NCBI GenBank assembly: GCA_905216025.1
Contig: CAJMSE010000006.1
Coordinates: 1-64,000 of the forward strand
Direction: 5' to 3'
Origin: an uncultured bacterium
Lineage (GTDB): Bacteria > Bacteroidota > Bacteroidia > Bacteroidales > Bacteroidaceae
Length of the DNA stretch: 64,000 nt
The notes beneath the pieces were generated by a model. The model was not told where the DNA came from, searched no databases, and saw only the letters and a list, made by a program, of their open reading frames with translations. A program made the translations under genes and the position numbers. Below are positions 1 through 9,400 of the stretch, piece after piece (the first letter of the stretch is position 1; each line of letters starts with the position of its first letter).

Positions 1-65
1 ATACAACAAAGGTAAGAAACTGACCGCATATTCAAAAGATTTTTATTAGTTCTTTTTTACCGACG

Positions 66-73
66 CAAAGTTA
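66..73 (-). promoter_or_regulatory. Bacteroidetes -7 box pointing out of the window
   Basis: On the minus strand the sequence reads TAACTTTG, matching the Bacteroidetes primary sigma -7 consensus TAnnTTTG. It would drive a gene whose start lies to the left of base 1. It lies just outside the 145-bp repeat that begins at 76. Confidence 0.45.
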
Positions 74-75
74 AA

Positions 76-220
76 GTAGGGCCAGAGTCTTGTCTTTGGC
101 CGTAGCCCGCAAGGGCTTTTGGATGGGAATAGAATGTCTTTGTCCACAAAACATTAATATCATACCTGCCCGTGAATTAGCCCTTACGGGCTGCGGACAA
201 AGACAAGACTCTGTCCCTAC
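76..220. repeat. 145-bp MITE-like element, copy A
   Basis: This is an imperfect inverted-repeat element of 145 bp. Its ends are about 41-bp terminal inverted repeats beginning GTAGGGCCAGAGTCTTG and ending with the complement. A second copy of the same length lies in opposite orientation at 32418-32562, and one end alone occurs near 19342-19387. The inner part is also conserved between copies A and B. No clear target duplication is visible. It has no coding capacity that I can support; the short open frame through it is an artefact of the repeat. Confidence 0.8.
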
Positions 221-310
221 TTGGTTTGTGACACGGGAAGCAGCTTTATTCGTTCACCGCGGATTTTCTAATGATTCCCCCAAAAAGATTTACCAAATGT
301 TCAAAGCAAT

Positions 311-386
311 CTGCTCAGCTCTCAAAAACGATTAGCTTAGCTCTCAAAAACACTTTTGATAGCGGGCACAAACACATTTGAAAGAA
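311..386 (+). repeat. Conserved module of the mosaic intergenic repeat
   Basis: This stretch contains the doubled phrase GCTCTCAAAAAC followed by ACTTTTGATAGCGGGCACAA. The same module is found inverted at about 32265-32345 and, diverged, at about 43395-43475. In the copies at 311 and 32265 it lies between a 145-bp MITE-like element and a 22-bp tandem array, so the two form one composite repeat in the same internal order. Confidence 0.7.
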
Positions 387-411
387 GGCACGATACATCC
401 GCAGGCTGTCC

Positions 412-505
412 GTTACATCGTCAAAAGGCCTCCGTTGCACCATCAAAAGGCCTCCGTTACATCGTCAAAAGGCCTCCGCTGCATGGTAGGGAGGCCTTTT
501 GATGA
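412..505 (+). repeat. 22-bp tandem array ending in a hairpin
   Basis: Three head-to-tail 22-bp units occupy 412-477; the core is CATCGTCAAAAGGCCTCC, with the middle unit varying at a few bases. After the third unit an inverted copy of TCAAAAGGCCTCC follows a 12-base loop, so the end can fold into a 13-bp hairpin. Arrays with the same 22-bp period and related sequence occur in the other copies of this repeat. Confidence 0.75.
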
Positions 506-540
506 ACTCAAAATAAAAAGTATCTGAATCCAATATAGAA

Positions 541-569
541 GTTATGTCCGGCAAACAGGCCGGCATAAC
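541..569. terminator. Hairpin after the 582-1097 gene
   Basis: GTTATG-CCGG pairs with CCGG-CATAAC around a short loop, just downstream of the stop codon of the minus-strand lipoprotein gene. There is no real T run, so its role as a terminator is only a suggestion. Confidence 0.35.
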
Positions 570-581
570 CGCTGCCGCAGG

Positions 582-1097
582 CTACTCTATGGTATCCGTA
601 GACAGCCCCGTGGGATGCTTCTTGGCCCAGTCTGTCCAAACACCAACCTTCACGAGATTGAACGATGCCATTGTCTCGCCCGTGTAATAATTCTCAAAAT
701 ACCCACGGAAACGGGCTCCCGAGCGCCCCGAATACAACTCATAGTCGCGTATTATCACCCTCAAACCGTCCTCATATTCCATCAGTATCTTTCCATTACG
801 CACTTCCCAGTCAAAGTATGACGTGACAACCCGGCCTGTACGGACCGAATAATCACGTTCAAGTCCTTCGCCGCCACGTGAGAAGTCTCCACGCTGTACA
901 AACTGAATCTCTGTGTCCCACCCGGCAGCAGTTCCGAAACGATAGTCATAAAAACCGCCCTCTATCGTCCCCTGCCATATTCCGTTCATGTCGTATGCCT
1001 GGTCCACGTCGTCATCGTCACAGGCCGTCAGCGACAGCGCGGCAAATGCCATGACCATCATCATGATTCTGCCATAAAATGTTTTCTTATCCTTCAT
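582..1097 (-). CDS. Small surface lipoprotein, lipocalin-like
   Basis: A 171-residue protein with a lipoprotein signal peptide ending LSLTAC (cysteine at about residue 26), followed by DDDD. Acidic residues directly after the lipid-anchored cysteine are the known Bacteroidetes signal for export to the cell surface. The rest is rich in alternating aromatic and polar residues (for example GIWQGTIEG and ARFRGYFENYYTGE), as in small beta-barrel, lipocalin-like proteins that are common and uncharacterised in Bacteroidales. I see no catalytic motif. It stands alone, divergent from the B12 locus, with its own -7 box at 1137-1144. Function unknown; the family call is an inference from composition. 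Confidence 0.75.
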   Translation of the reverse strand: MKDKKTFYGRIMMMVMAFAALSLTACDDDDVDQAYDMNGIWQGTIEGGFYDYRFGTAAGWDTEIQFVQRGDFSRGGEGLERDYSVRTGRVVTSYFDWEVRNGKILMEYEDGLRVIIRDYELYSGRSGARFRGYFENYYTGETMASFNLVKVGVWTDWAKKHPTGLSTDTIE

Positions 1098-1136
1098 TGT
1101 TGCTCTGTTGTTTATTCTCTTTACTGTTTACTGCTG

Positions 1137-1144
1137 CAAATTTA
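1137..1144 (-). promoter_or_regulatory. -7 box for the 582-1097 gene
   Basis: The minus strand reads TAAATTTG about 40 bases upstream of the lipoprotein start, matching TAnnTTTG. Confidence 0.55.
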
Positions 1145-1283
1145 TCAATAAAAATGGAAACGCCATGCTGCCGGCTGTTATTTAACCGGAAAAGGAGGCA
1201 TAAATAATGTAAAATAGACTGATAACGACAGGGCCGCCGGAAAGAAATGGGGTAAAAACAGACCGCTTTTATATAATTATTCG

Positions 1284-1291
1284 TAATTTTG
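1284..1291 (+). promoter_or_regulatory. -7 box of the cobalamin-controlled operon
   Basis: TAATTTTG matches TAnnTTTG and lies just upstream of the cobalamin riboswitch, where a promoter is expected. No good -33 TTTG is evident. Confidence 0.5.
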
Positions 1292-1294
1292 CAG

Positions 1295-1490
1295 TCTCAG
1301 AAGGTTTGCTTTCATAGCAATTAAAAAGGGAACGGGGTGAGAATCCCCGACTGTCCCGCAGCTGTAAGCCGTCATCATAAAGATGCGAACAACAATGTCA
1401 CTGATATTATTGGGAAGACCGTTCGCACCTGCCACGACGGCAAAGTCAGAAGACCTGCCTCCTGCAATGTGACACGAACCGGAGCACCCT
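1295..1490 (+). promoter_or_regulatory. Cobalamin riboswitch
   Basis: The aptamer core is clear: GGGAACGGGGTGAGAATCCC, then GACTGTCCCGCAGCTGTAAG, and later the B12 box with CAGAAGACCTGCC near 1447-1460. These are the hallmark conserved blocks of the adenosylcobalamin-sensing class. It sits directly before a BtuB-type receptor and a BtuG-like lipoprotein. It probably turns down uptake genes when cobalamin is plentiful. The exact ends are estimated. Confidence 0.92.
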
Positions 1491-1531
1491 GGGGATGGAC
1501 TCCGGACTTAACGCTACAAAACAGATTCGCA

Positions 1532-3589
1532 ATGAAACATCAGCTACTGGTGACCGGCATGATGTGTGCCGCCGTGCAGTGCGCGCTGGCGCAGGGTGCC
1601 GCATCGGGCTCAGACCGCTACGGACAGGCCGCGGCAAGCCGCCTCGACAGCATGCAGCACCTGCGCGAGGTGGTGGTGACGGCGCAGACGCAGCGGGCCG
1701 TAATCCCCGTGCAGCAGCTTGCAGGCGACGAGCTGCGCCGGCTCAGCGTGCACTCCGTGGCTGACGCCATGCGCTACTTCTCCGGAATACAGATAAAAGA
1801 CTACGGCGGAATAGGCGGACTGAAGACCGTCAACGTGCGCTCGCTCGGCACCAACCACACGGGCGTGTTCTACGACGGCATCGAACTGGGCAACGCGCAG
1901 AACGGCGTGGTGGACCTCGGGCGCTTCTCTCTCGACAACATGGAGGCCGTGCAGCTCTACAACGGCCAGAAATCATCCGTCTTCCAGACCGCGAAGGACT
2001 ATGCCTCGGCATCGGCCGTATACATGCAGACACGCAAGCCGCTCTTCACCGGCGGCAGGCGCGACAACTGGAACATATCGATGAAGGGCGGCTCGTTCGA
2101 CACCTACAACCCCTCGGTGCTCTGGGAGCACAGGCTGACGGACAGGATGAGCATGCAGCTGAGCGCCGAATACATGACCACATCGGGGCGCTACCGCTTC
2201 AGGTATGCCAAGAAAAACGGCTACGACACGACCGAGGTGCGGCGCAACGGCGACGTGAAGGCCATCCGTGCCGAGGCGGCCGTCTTCGGAGAGGATGCCC
2301 GCGGCGAGTGGCGCGCAAAGATATACTTCTACAACAGCGAGCGCGGCTACCCGGGAGCGGCCGTGCGCGAGGAGCCGGGCAAGTTCCGCCATCAGGACCG
2401 CCAGTGGGACACGTCGGTGTTCGGGCAGGGCTCTTTCCGCCGCAGGTTCGGCCGGACATACAGCCTCCAGCTCAATGCCAAGGTGGCTTACGACTACCTT
2501 CACTACCTGAGCGACCCGCGGCTCGACGTGACGACGATGTATACCGACAACACCTACCGCCAGACTGAGGCTTACCTCTCTGCCGCCCACCTATTCACGA
2601 TAAGGCGGTGGTGGACGCTTTCGGTGGCCAACGACGTGCAGGTGAACTATCTCGACGCCGACCTCGTGAACTTCGTCTACCCCACCCGCCTGACCCTGCT
2701 CTCGTCCGTGGCCACGAGCATCACGCTCGGACGGCTGTCGGCACAGGCCTCGCTGCTGCATACCTACGCCTCAGACCACACGGAGCACCCCGCCGGCTCG
2801 GCCGGAGACAAGAGCAGGCTGACGCCGACGGTGGCCCTGAGCTACAAGCCTGCCGGATGGCTGGGCATGCGGGCGTTCTACAAGCGCATATTCCGCCTGC
2901 CCACATTCAACGACCTCTACTACACGTTCATCGGCAACAAGGAACTTAATCCCGAATACACCACCCAGTACGACATCGGCTTCACCGTCACCCCGCGCCT
3001 GCGGCCGGGCGGCATTCTCCGCAGCATCGAGGTGCAGGCCGACGGCTACTACAACGAGGTGGAAGACAAGATAGTGGCCATGCCGACGTCTAACCAGTTC
3101 CGCTGGACGATGATGAACTTCGGACTGTGCCACATCTGGGGACTTGACGCGTCGGTGAAGGCGGCATGGCGCATCGGCAGCGTTGACGTTCAGACGCACG
3201 CGGCATACACATACAACAAGGCGATGGACCACACCGACGCCGGCAGCCGCTTCTACGGCGGCCAGCTGCCGTACATCCCGTGGCACAGCGGGTCGGCCAT
3301 AGTGACGGCCACGTGGCGCCGGTGGACGGCAAACTACAGTTTCATATATACCGGAGAGCGTTATGAGTCAAGCGCCAACATTCCGGAAAACTACTCAAAG
3401 CCGTGGTATACGAGCGACTTCTCCCTGTCGCACGAGTTGCGGATAAAGACGGGCCGGGCTGCAGCCGGACACTGCGCGCTGCGCCTCACGGCCGAGATAA
3501 ACAACATCTTCAACCAGCAGTATGAGGTGGTGCAGTGCTACCCGATGCCCGGCACGAACTTCAGGGTGAAGGCAAACGTTTTATTTTAG
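1532..3589 (+). CDS. btuB: TonB-dependent cobalamin receptor (BtuB type)
   Basis: A 685-residue outer-membrane receptor that would import cobalamin using TonB energy. A signal peptide of about 20 residues ends in an ALA-Q junction. It is followed by a TonB-box-like REVVVTA segment near residue 50, the plug domain (ADAMRYFSGIQIKDYGG, then TVNVRSLGTNHTGVFYDGI), and a beta barrel ending in VLF with the usual terminal phenylalanine. I start at ATG 1532: upstream in-frame codons lie inside the riboswitch, and only this start gives a proper signal peptide. Substrate assignment rests on the riboswitch before it and the BtuG-like gene after it, since receptor sequence alone does not fix the ligand. 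Confidence 0.9.
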   Translation: MKHQLLVTGMMCAAVQCALAQGAASGSDRYGQAAASRLDSMQHLREVVVTAQTQRAVIPVQQLAGDELRRLSVHSVADAMRYFSGIQIKDYGGIGGLKTVNVRSLGTNHTGVFYDGIELGNAQNGVVDLGRFSLDNMEAVQLYNGQKSSVFQTAKDYASASAVYMQTRKPLFTGGRRDNWNISMKGGSFDTYNPSVLWEHRLTDRMSMQLSAEYMTTSGRYRFRYAKKNGYDTTEVRRNGDVKAIRAEAAVFGEDARGEWRAKIYFYNSERGYPGAAVREEPGKFRHQDRQWDTSVFGQGSFRRRFGRTYSLQLNAKVAYDYLHYLSDPRLDVTTMYTDNTYRQTEAYLSAAHLFTIRRWWTLSVANDVQVNYLDADLVNFVYPTRLTLLSSVATSITLGRLSAQASLLHTYASDHTEHPAGSAGDKSRLTPTVALSYKPAGWLGMRAFYKRIFRLPTFNDLYYTFIGNKELNPEYTTQYDIGFTVTPRLRPGGILRSIEVQADGYYNEVEDKIVAMPTSNQFRWTMMNFGLCHIWGLDASVKAAWRIGSVDVQTHAAYTYNKAMDHTDAGSRFYGGQLPYIPWHSGSAIVTATWRRWTANYSFIYTGERYESSANIPENYSKPWYTSDFSLSHELRIKTGRAAAGHCALRLTAEINNIFNQQYEVVQCYPMPGTNFRVKANVLF

Positions 3590-3668
3590 TGAAGAGGGAA
3601 GAGTGAAGAGGGAAGAATCCATTTGCAAAGAAGCGTTGAAAAAACCTCGTTCTTGCATTGAAAAGAAC

Positions 3669-3676
3669 TACCTTTG
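3669..3676 (+). promoter_or_regulatory. Possible -7 box before the BtuG-like gene
   Basis: TACCTTTG matches TAnnTTTG in the 132-base gap between the receptor gene and the propeller lipoprotein gene. It may be an internal promoter; a -33 element at the right spacing is not obvious. Confidence 0.4.
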
Positions 3677-3721
3677 CACTCGAATAGATGTAAACAGAGT
3701 GTTTATAAGAACTCAATAATA

Positions 3722-4921
3722 ATGATGATGACGAATAAAAAACTACCAATATACGCCTCTTCCCTCTGGAAACGCACGGGAAGGGCCGCACTGCTGATTG
3801 CTGCCGCCACACTGCTCCACTCATGCCGCACCGACGACGAGGACATCGTGGGCCGGCAACCGGAAGATGTGACGCCGCCGGCGGCCGCAGACTCGATAAA
3901 GGGTTTCTACCTGCTCAACGAGGGGAACATGGGCTCGAACAAATGCACGCTCGACTTCTTCGATGCCGCCACGGGTACGTACATACGCAACATATACGGC
4001 GAGGCGAACCCCGGCGTGGTGCAGGAACTGGGCGACGTGGGCAACGACATACAGATATACGACGGCAAGCTGTGGGCCGTCATCAACTGCTCGCACTTCG
4101 TCGAGGTGATGGACGTGGAGACCGCACGCCACATCACGCAGATATCGATACCCAACTGCCGTTATATCACGTTCTGCGGAGAGTATGCCTACGTCAGCTC
4201 CTACGCCGGACCGGTGGAGATCGACCCTAATGCGAGGCGGGGATACGTGGCCAAGATTGACATCAGGACGATGGAGGTGGTGGCCGAGTGCACCGTGGGC
4301 TACCAGCCGGAGGAGATGGCCGTCAGCGGCGGCAGGCTCTACGTGGCCAACTCCGGCGGCTACCGCGTGCCTTACTACGACCGCACCGTGTCGGTAATCG
4401 ACCTCAGCACGTTCACCGTCACCGGCACCATCGACGTGGCGGAGAACCTGCACCGCATGGAAAAGGACAGCGACGGCTTCATCTGGGTGGCGTCGCGCGG
4501 CGACTATTACGGCACCCCGTCAAAGACATTCGTCATTGATCCGCGCACCGGCGAGGTGTGCGACAGCCTCGACCTGCCCAACTCCGACATGGTCGTATGC
4601 GGCGACTCGCTCTACATCTACGGTGCATCGTTCAGCTACGCCACGGGCGCCACCACGGCGACATACGCCATCGTGAACACGAAGACCCGCCAGGTGGTGA
4701 CGGACAGGATGATTACGGACGGCACGGAGAGCCGCATCGCCTACCCCTACGGCATCGCCGTAAACCCCGACACGCACGAATTCTACATCACCGATGCGGG
4801 CGACCGCGTGTCGCCGGGCGAGCTTTACTGCTTCTCGCCCGAGGGACGGCTGAAGTGGAACGTGCGCACCGGCGACATTCCGGCACACATCGCCTTCACA
4901 AGGAAGAAGGTAAGGTTATGA
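3722..4921 (+). CDS. btuG: BtuG-like surface cobalamin-binding beta-propeller lipoprotein
   Basis: A 399-residue lipoprotein (signal peptide ending LLHSC, then RTDDED, a surface-export type sequence). It is made of YncE/DUF5074-like propeller repeats: recurring blades such as GFYLLNEGNMGSNKCTLDFF, DIQIYDGKLWAVIN and GRLYVANSGGY. In Bacteroides, BtuG proteins are surface beta-propellers that bind cobalamin very tightly and hand it to BtuB. The family, length and position directly after a riboswitch-controlled BtuB-type gene fit that role. I start at ATG 3722; an in-frame TTG at 3674 falls within the -7 box. ATG 3725 or 3728 are also possible. Not proven to bind B12; other DUF5074 proteins exist. 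Confidence 0.82.
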   Translation: MMMTNKKLPIYASSLWKRTGRAALLIAAATLLHSCRTDDEDIVGRQPEDVTPPAAADSIKGFYLLNEGNMGSNKCTLDFFDAATGTYIRNIYGEANPGVVQELGDVGNDIQIYDGKLWAVINCSHFVEVMDVETARHITQISIPNCRYITFCGEYAYVSSYAGPVEIDPNARRGYVAKIDIRTMEVVAECTVGYQPEEMAVSGGRLYVANSGGYRVPYYDRTVSVIDLSTFTVTGTIDVAENLHRMEKDSDGFIWVASRGDYYGTPSKTFVIDPRTGEVCDSLDLPNSDMVVCGDSLYIYGASFSYATGATTATYAIVNTKTRQVVTDRMITDGTESRIAYPYGIAVNPDTHEFYITDAGDRVSPGELYCFSPEGRLKWNVRTGDIPAHIAFTRKKVRL

Positions 4922-4937
4922 GGTTAGGGGTATGAGG

Positions 4938-5154
4938 TTATGAGGTTAGGGGTTATAAGGTTTTAAGGTGAAGTTTGCTGAGAAAAATATTAAACGCAAG
5001 ACGCGAAGACGCAAAGGCAAAGTAAAGCCTCTGTGTCTCCGCGTCTCTGTGTTCAAAACCTTATTTACCCTCTGCGCCTTCGCGTCTTTGCGCTTAAATC
5101 CCCTTATAATTTTGCAAACTTCACCTTAAAACCTTATAACCCCTAACCTCATAA
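4938..5154. repeat. Long inverted repeat with 41-bp perfect arms
   Basis: Bases 4938-4978 are perfectly complementary to 5114-5154 (41 bp). The 135-base interior contains shorter words such as GACGCGAAGACGCAAAG and CTCTGTGTCTCCGCG, which recur in other hairpins of the window (20073-20193, 53555-53624, 53713-53806). It lies between convergent genes, so it may act as a two-way terminator. No coding sequence is present here. Confidence 0.85.
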
Positions 5155-5165
5155 CCCCAAAACAC

Positions 5166-6461
5166 TCACTCTTTCTTCCCGAACTCCGGGTCTATCTTCA
5201 GCAGCGACGACACGATGAACGTCAGGGAGCACGCCGCAACGACGATGATGAAGAACATCCGATAGCCCACCGCCTCCTGGAGCGCACCGGCGAAAAGGCC
5301 CGGTATCATCATGGAGAGGGCCATGAGGGCCGTGCAGAGGGCGTAGTGGGAGGTTTTGTGCTCACCCCTGCTATAATATATAAGGTATAGCATGTAGGCC
5401 GAGAAGCCGAAACCGTAGCCGAACTGCTCGATGAACACGCACACGTTGATGACCATCAGGTCTGACGGGAGGGCGAAACTGAGGTATACATACACGAGGT
5501 CGGGAAGGGTGATGGCGCATACCATGGGCCACAGCCAGTGCTTCAGACCGTCGCGGCTGGCCGCTATTCCGCCGAGGATGCCACCCAACGTCAGTCCGAT
5601 GACGCCCACCGTGCCCTGCACAAGGCCGTATTCGGCCGGCGAAAGCCCCAGTCCGCCGTTGTGCCCGGCGTCTATTAGGAACAGCGCCGACACCTTCGCC
5701 AGCAGCCCTTCGGGCATGCGGTAGAAGAGCATGAAGCATATTCCGGCCCACACCTGCGGCTTGCGGAAGAACGTGACGACGGTATAGCGGAGTTCCGCGG
5801 CGAGCTGACGGCCCGTCATGCGGCCGCGGCTGTGGTCTTCATCGGGCTGCGGCAGTGCCCAGCTGTGATAGAGCCACAGGGCTATGAACAGGCCCGCCAT
5901 GAAATAAAACATCAGGCTCCACGAGTAGCGTACGTTGCGGGTGAGCACCTCGAGGTTGCCGGCGAGCATGACGAGCAGTCCCTGCCCCACTATCGTGGCA
6001 ATGCGGTAGAACGTGGAGCGGATGCCGACGAACAGGGCCTGACGGTGCTGGTCGAGGCCGAGCATGTAGAATCCGTCGGCCGCAATGTCGTGCGTGGCAC
6101 TCGAGAACGCCATCAGCCAGAAGAAGAACAGCGTGCCCTGAAGCCACCACGAGCCGGGTATGGTGAAGGCCACGCCGCCGAGCGACGCGCCGATGAGCAG
6201 CTGCATCATCACTATCCACCACCGCTTCGTCTTCACAAGGTCTATGAACGGACTCCAGAACGGCTTTATCACCCACGGCAGATAGAGCCACGAGGTGTAG
6301 AGGGTGATGTCGGTGTTCGACATGCCGAGCCGCTTGTACATTATAAGTGATATGGTCATGACGGCCACGTATGGTATTCCTTCGGCAAAATAGAGTGAGG
6401 GCACCCATGCCCACGGGCTGCGTCTCATGCCCTTGATATCGCTTTTCATATTCATGAACAA
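5166..6461 (-). CDS. AmpG-like MFS permease
   Basis: A 431-residue polytopic membrane protein of the major facilitator superfamily, with about 12 predicted hydrophobic segments. The N-terminal AWVPSLYFAEGIPYVAVMTI and the segment FSSATHDIAADGFYMLGL match the AmpG/PAT-type subgroup, whose best known members carry anhydro-muropeptides across the inner membrane for cell-wall recycling. It starts 20 bases after the stop of the SpoIID-domain fusion gene, so the two are probably co-transcribed, and a link to peptidoglycan turnover is a reasonable inference. Substrate is not proven. The start could instead be the internal ATG of MKSD, four codons in. Confidence 0.82.
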   Translation of the reverse strand: MFMNMKSDIKGMRRSPWAWVPSLYFAEGIPYVAVMTISLIMYKRLGMSNTDITLYTSWLYLPWVIKPFWSPFIDLVKTKRWWIVMMQLLIGASLGGVAFTIPGSWWLQGTLFFFWLMAFSSATHDIAADGFYMLGLDQHRQALFVGIRSTFYRIATIVGQGLLVMLAGNLEVLTRNVRYSWSLMFYFMAGLFIALWLYHSWALPQPDEDHSRGRMTGRQLAAELRYTVVTFFRKPQVWAGICFMLFYRMPEGLLAKVSALFLIDAGHNGGLGLSPAEYGLVQGTVGVIGLTLGGILGGIAASRDGLKHWLWPMVCAITLPDLVYVYLSFALPSDLMVINVCVFIEQFGYGFGFSAYMLYLIYYSRGEHKTSHYALCTALMALSMMIPGLFAGALQEAVGYRMFFIIVVAACSLTFIVSSLLKIDPEFGKKE

Positions 6462-6481
6462 TCCTTACTTTCGCTTTGTTT

Positions 6482-9400
6482 TCAGTATATCCTGGTTATC
6501 TCAGCCCCGTGATAGTAGTGCAGCAGAATGTCGCCGTAGCTGTAGCCGCGTGCTCCCATCACGGCGGCGCCTATCTGGCAGAGTCCCACGCCGTGGCCCC
6601 AGCCGGAGCCGTTGAGGACAAACCGCTGCGGCACGCCGCCTTCGATGTCTTCGCGCACCACGGTGAACGCGCTGCTGTAGAGATGGCTCTCGCTGAGCGC
6701 GCGCCTTATCTCGAGTTCCTTTCCTATGGTGAACGTCTTTTTTGTGCCCACTATCTTCAGTTTCGAGATGCGGCCGCTGCGCCCCTGCTCCACCGGCACA
6801 AGGTCTATGATGGCACCGAAATCCTCTTTCAGGTTAGTGCTGATGAGCTGCGACAGCTGCTCCTGCGTGTATTCTACGCTCCACCGGTAGAAGTCGGGCG
6901 TCTCGCAGTCGTAGTCGTTCAGCACCTGCGACAGTATCTCGCGGTCGGCCGTATTGCAGAAGTCGCGGCCCTCGCTGTCGCAGTCTTTGATGGAGACGAG
7001 ATAGGGCTTGGGCGTGTCTTCCCAGCAATACTGGAACTCCTCGGTCACGCCGCCGCAGCACTTGCTGAACCGCGCGTCGCATATCTCGCCGCCGTATGTA
7101 AGAATCCGGCCGCGCGTGGCCGCCACGGCCTCCACAACGGCACTGTTGTTGGCCCGCGTGATGCCCTGATAGCGCTGGCAGTGGTCGTCTGCGCAGACGT
7201 CGAAGATGGTGTGGTCTTCGCGGTCGTACCACCTTATCAGTTCGTCGTCGCGCTTGATGAACGAGAAGAAACCGTCCTGCCCGTCTTTCTGGCGGCGGCG
7301 CTTCTCCATCTGTGCAAGCAGCCAGCTGCGCGAGATCACGGCGTGGGCCTTGAGAAACTCCAGCGACGACGTCGCCTTCATCTCGCTCGATATCACGCTG
7401 ACGAGATAGTCCTCTACGGGCAGTATGTTCACCGCCGTAATCTTGTCGGCCTCGACCACAAGACGGAGCGTGCCGCAGAACACCTGCGTCTCCTTGCGCT
7501 CCCAGTGGAAATTCACGCCGATGGTCACGTCGTGGAGCGAGAACGAGGCTCCGGCGGCTAACGGGATGAAGGTCAGCTCACGGTATCTGTTGCCGTTCCA
7601 GAGTATTCCGCCCTCAGAGAACTCCACCGTCTGCTCGCCCTCCACGGTCTCTCCCTTGGCCGTGTAGGCCGCATTGAGGGAGAAACTGATGCGCTGTCCG
7701 CTGACGATGCCCACGCTCACGTCTGGTTCCGAATGGGGCAGTGCGGCGGCATGGCTGTCCGTGCTGCATGCTACGGAAGCCTCACCGGCGGCCGACGCTG
7801 CGGCATGGATCTCTCTCAGACGCTGCGCGACGGCCGCGGCTGCCTCATCCGTCAGCGCCACCTCGCGCAGGATGCCGAGTGCGGTGTCGGGGGTGATGCG
7901 TCCGAAGTCGTCCTCGCGCGGCAGAATCATCAGTCCGGCCATGTCGAGCGCGCCGGGACTGACCGTGAAGCGGGCATCGCCCTCTGCCGAATAGCAATCA
8001 GGGCGGTGCTTGCGGCGCGGGAAGACGACGGATATATAGTCGCTGCCGGCACGCCAGCAGACGATGTTCATCATCGGTTCCACATCGTCGCCGCCGAGCG
8101 GCAAGGCATCATAGAGCATGCCGAAGAGGCGCTCTCCGCCGGCAGCCGAAGCACTGCAGACGAGGAACGCGGGGCAGGGATAGTCCGTCACGAGCCACAC
8201 GCCTGTCCCGTCGCCCTCATCCGCCACGGGCGTGAGGTTGCGGCAGAGGCGCTGCCAGTCGCGCTGCAGTGGCAGGACGCCGGTCGTTCCGGCTTGAAAA
8301 TGTGCGTGGTCGGGAGCCGATGCGCCGCATTTCGGACCGTTGTAGAACACGGTCAGCTCGGGATATTCGTCGAGAATGCGGTATATCTCGCCGTAGCTGC
8401 CGCCGATAAGCTGCGGCCGGTGGCTACGCGCGGGTATGGTGAAGTGCATCGGCAGTATGGGGAACGGATTGACGAGAAGCTCGAATCCGTCGTCTATATT
8501 GCGCTTGATCTGTTCCGCGGGGCGGTTGGCCTCGCACAGGAAGCAAGGGCGTGCGGCAATGGCGGCACGCGCTATGCTCGCCCCGGTGGAGACTATGCGG
8601 GCGGGATTGTGCTGCGCCACGAGCGTGAAAGCACCGCACGGCAACTCTTTCTCCTGCACGCCGTGCAGCTCGCGGTAGCGCTTGCGCACGTCGGGCCACG
8701 TCTCCATCTGCCTGCTCATGAACCGCCGGAGCGGGTTGTCGGCGCCCGCTTGCCGGCTGTCGTCCGTCATGTGCCGGCGGGCGGCTATCTCGAGAGTGCG
8801 CAGCCGGTCCTTATACGTGTTGTTAGCGTTTATCTTCTCTACGCTCAGGGCGGCGTCGCTGTTGCCCGACCAGCGGCGGCACAGGTAGAGTTCGTCGTAT
8901 ATACGGCCGATGCGGTATGAGCGGGAGAATATCAGTCCCATGGCGTAGTCTTCGCCATAACTGGTGTTCGGGAACTGCACCTGCCGCAGCAGCGGGGTGA
9001 AGAAGGCTCTCGGCGCACCGAGCCCGTTGATGCGCAGGGCGTTGTTCGGGCCGTTCTCGTCGGTCCACTCGCGGTGGGCGATGAGTCCGGGAGGCAGCGT
9101 GTTCAGTTCAAAGTCGCACATGCGGTACGACCCTACTATCATTGCGGCCTGCTGACTGTAGAACGCATCGACGATGGTCTGGAGCGTACGGTCGGAACTG
9201 TAGAGGTCGTCGCTGTCGAGCTGGACGGCAAAGCGGCCGCACCTGACGTCGTTGACGGCCACGTTCCAGCACCCGCCGATGCCGAGGTCGGTGCGCCCGG
9301 GGATGATGTGGACGAGCTCCGGGGCGTCCGGCGCGGCCTCCTGAGCGGATGCCAGGCGGCCGACGGCCTCGGTGGTGCCGTCCGTCGAGTGGTTATCCAC

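Noticed and set aside
90..335. Open frame of 81 codons at the left end
   Set aside because: It runs through the 145-bp repeat and its neighbour module; related frames appear at the other repeat copies because the DNA repeats, not because of coding selection.
6476..7561. Long plus-strand open frame
   Set aside because: It is a mirror of the SpoIID-domain fusion on the minus strand; high G+C leaves many antisense frames open.
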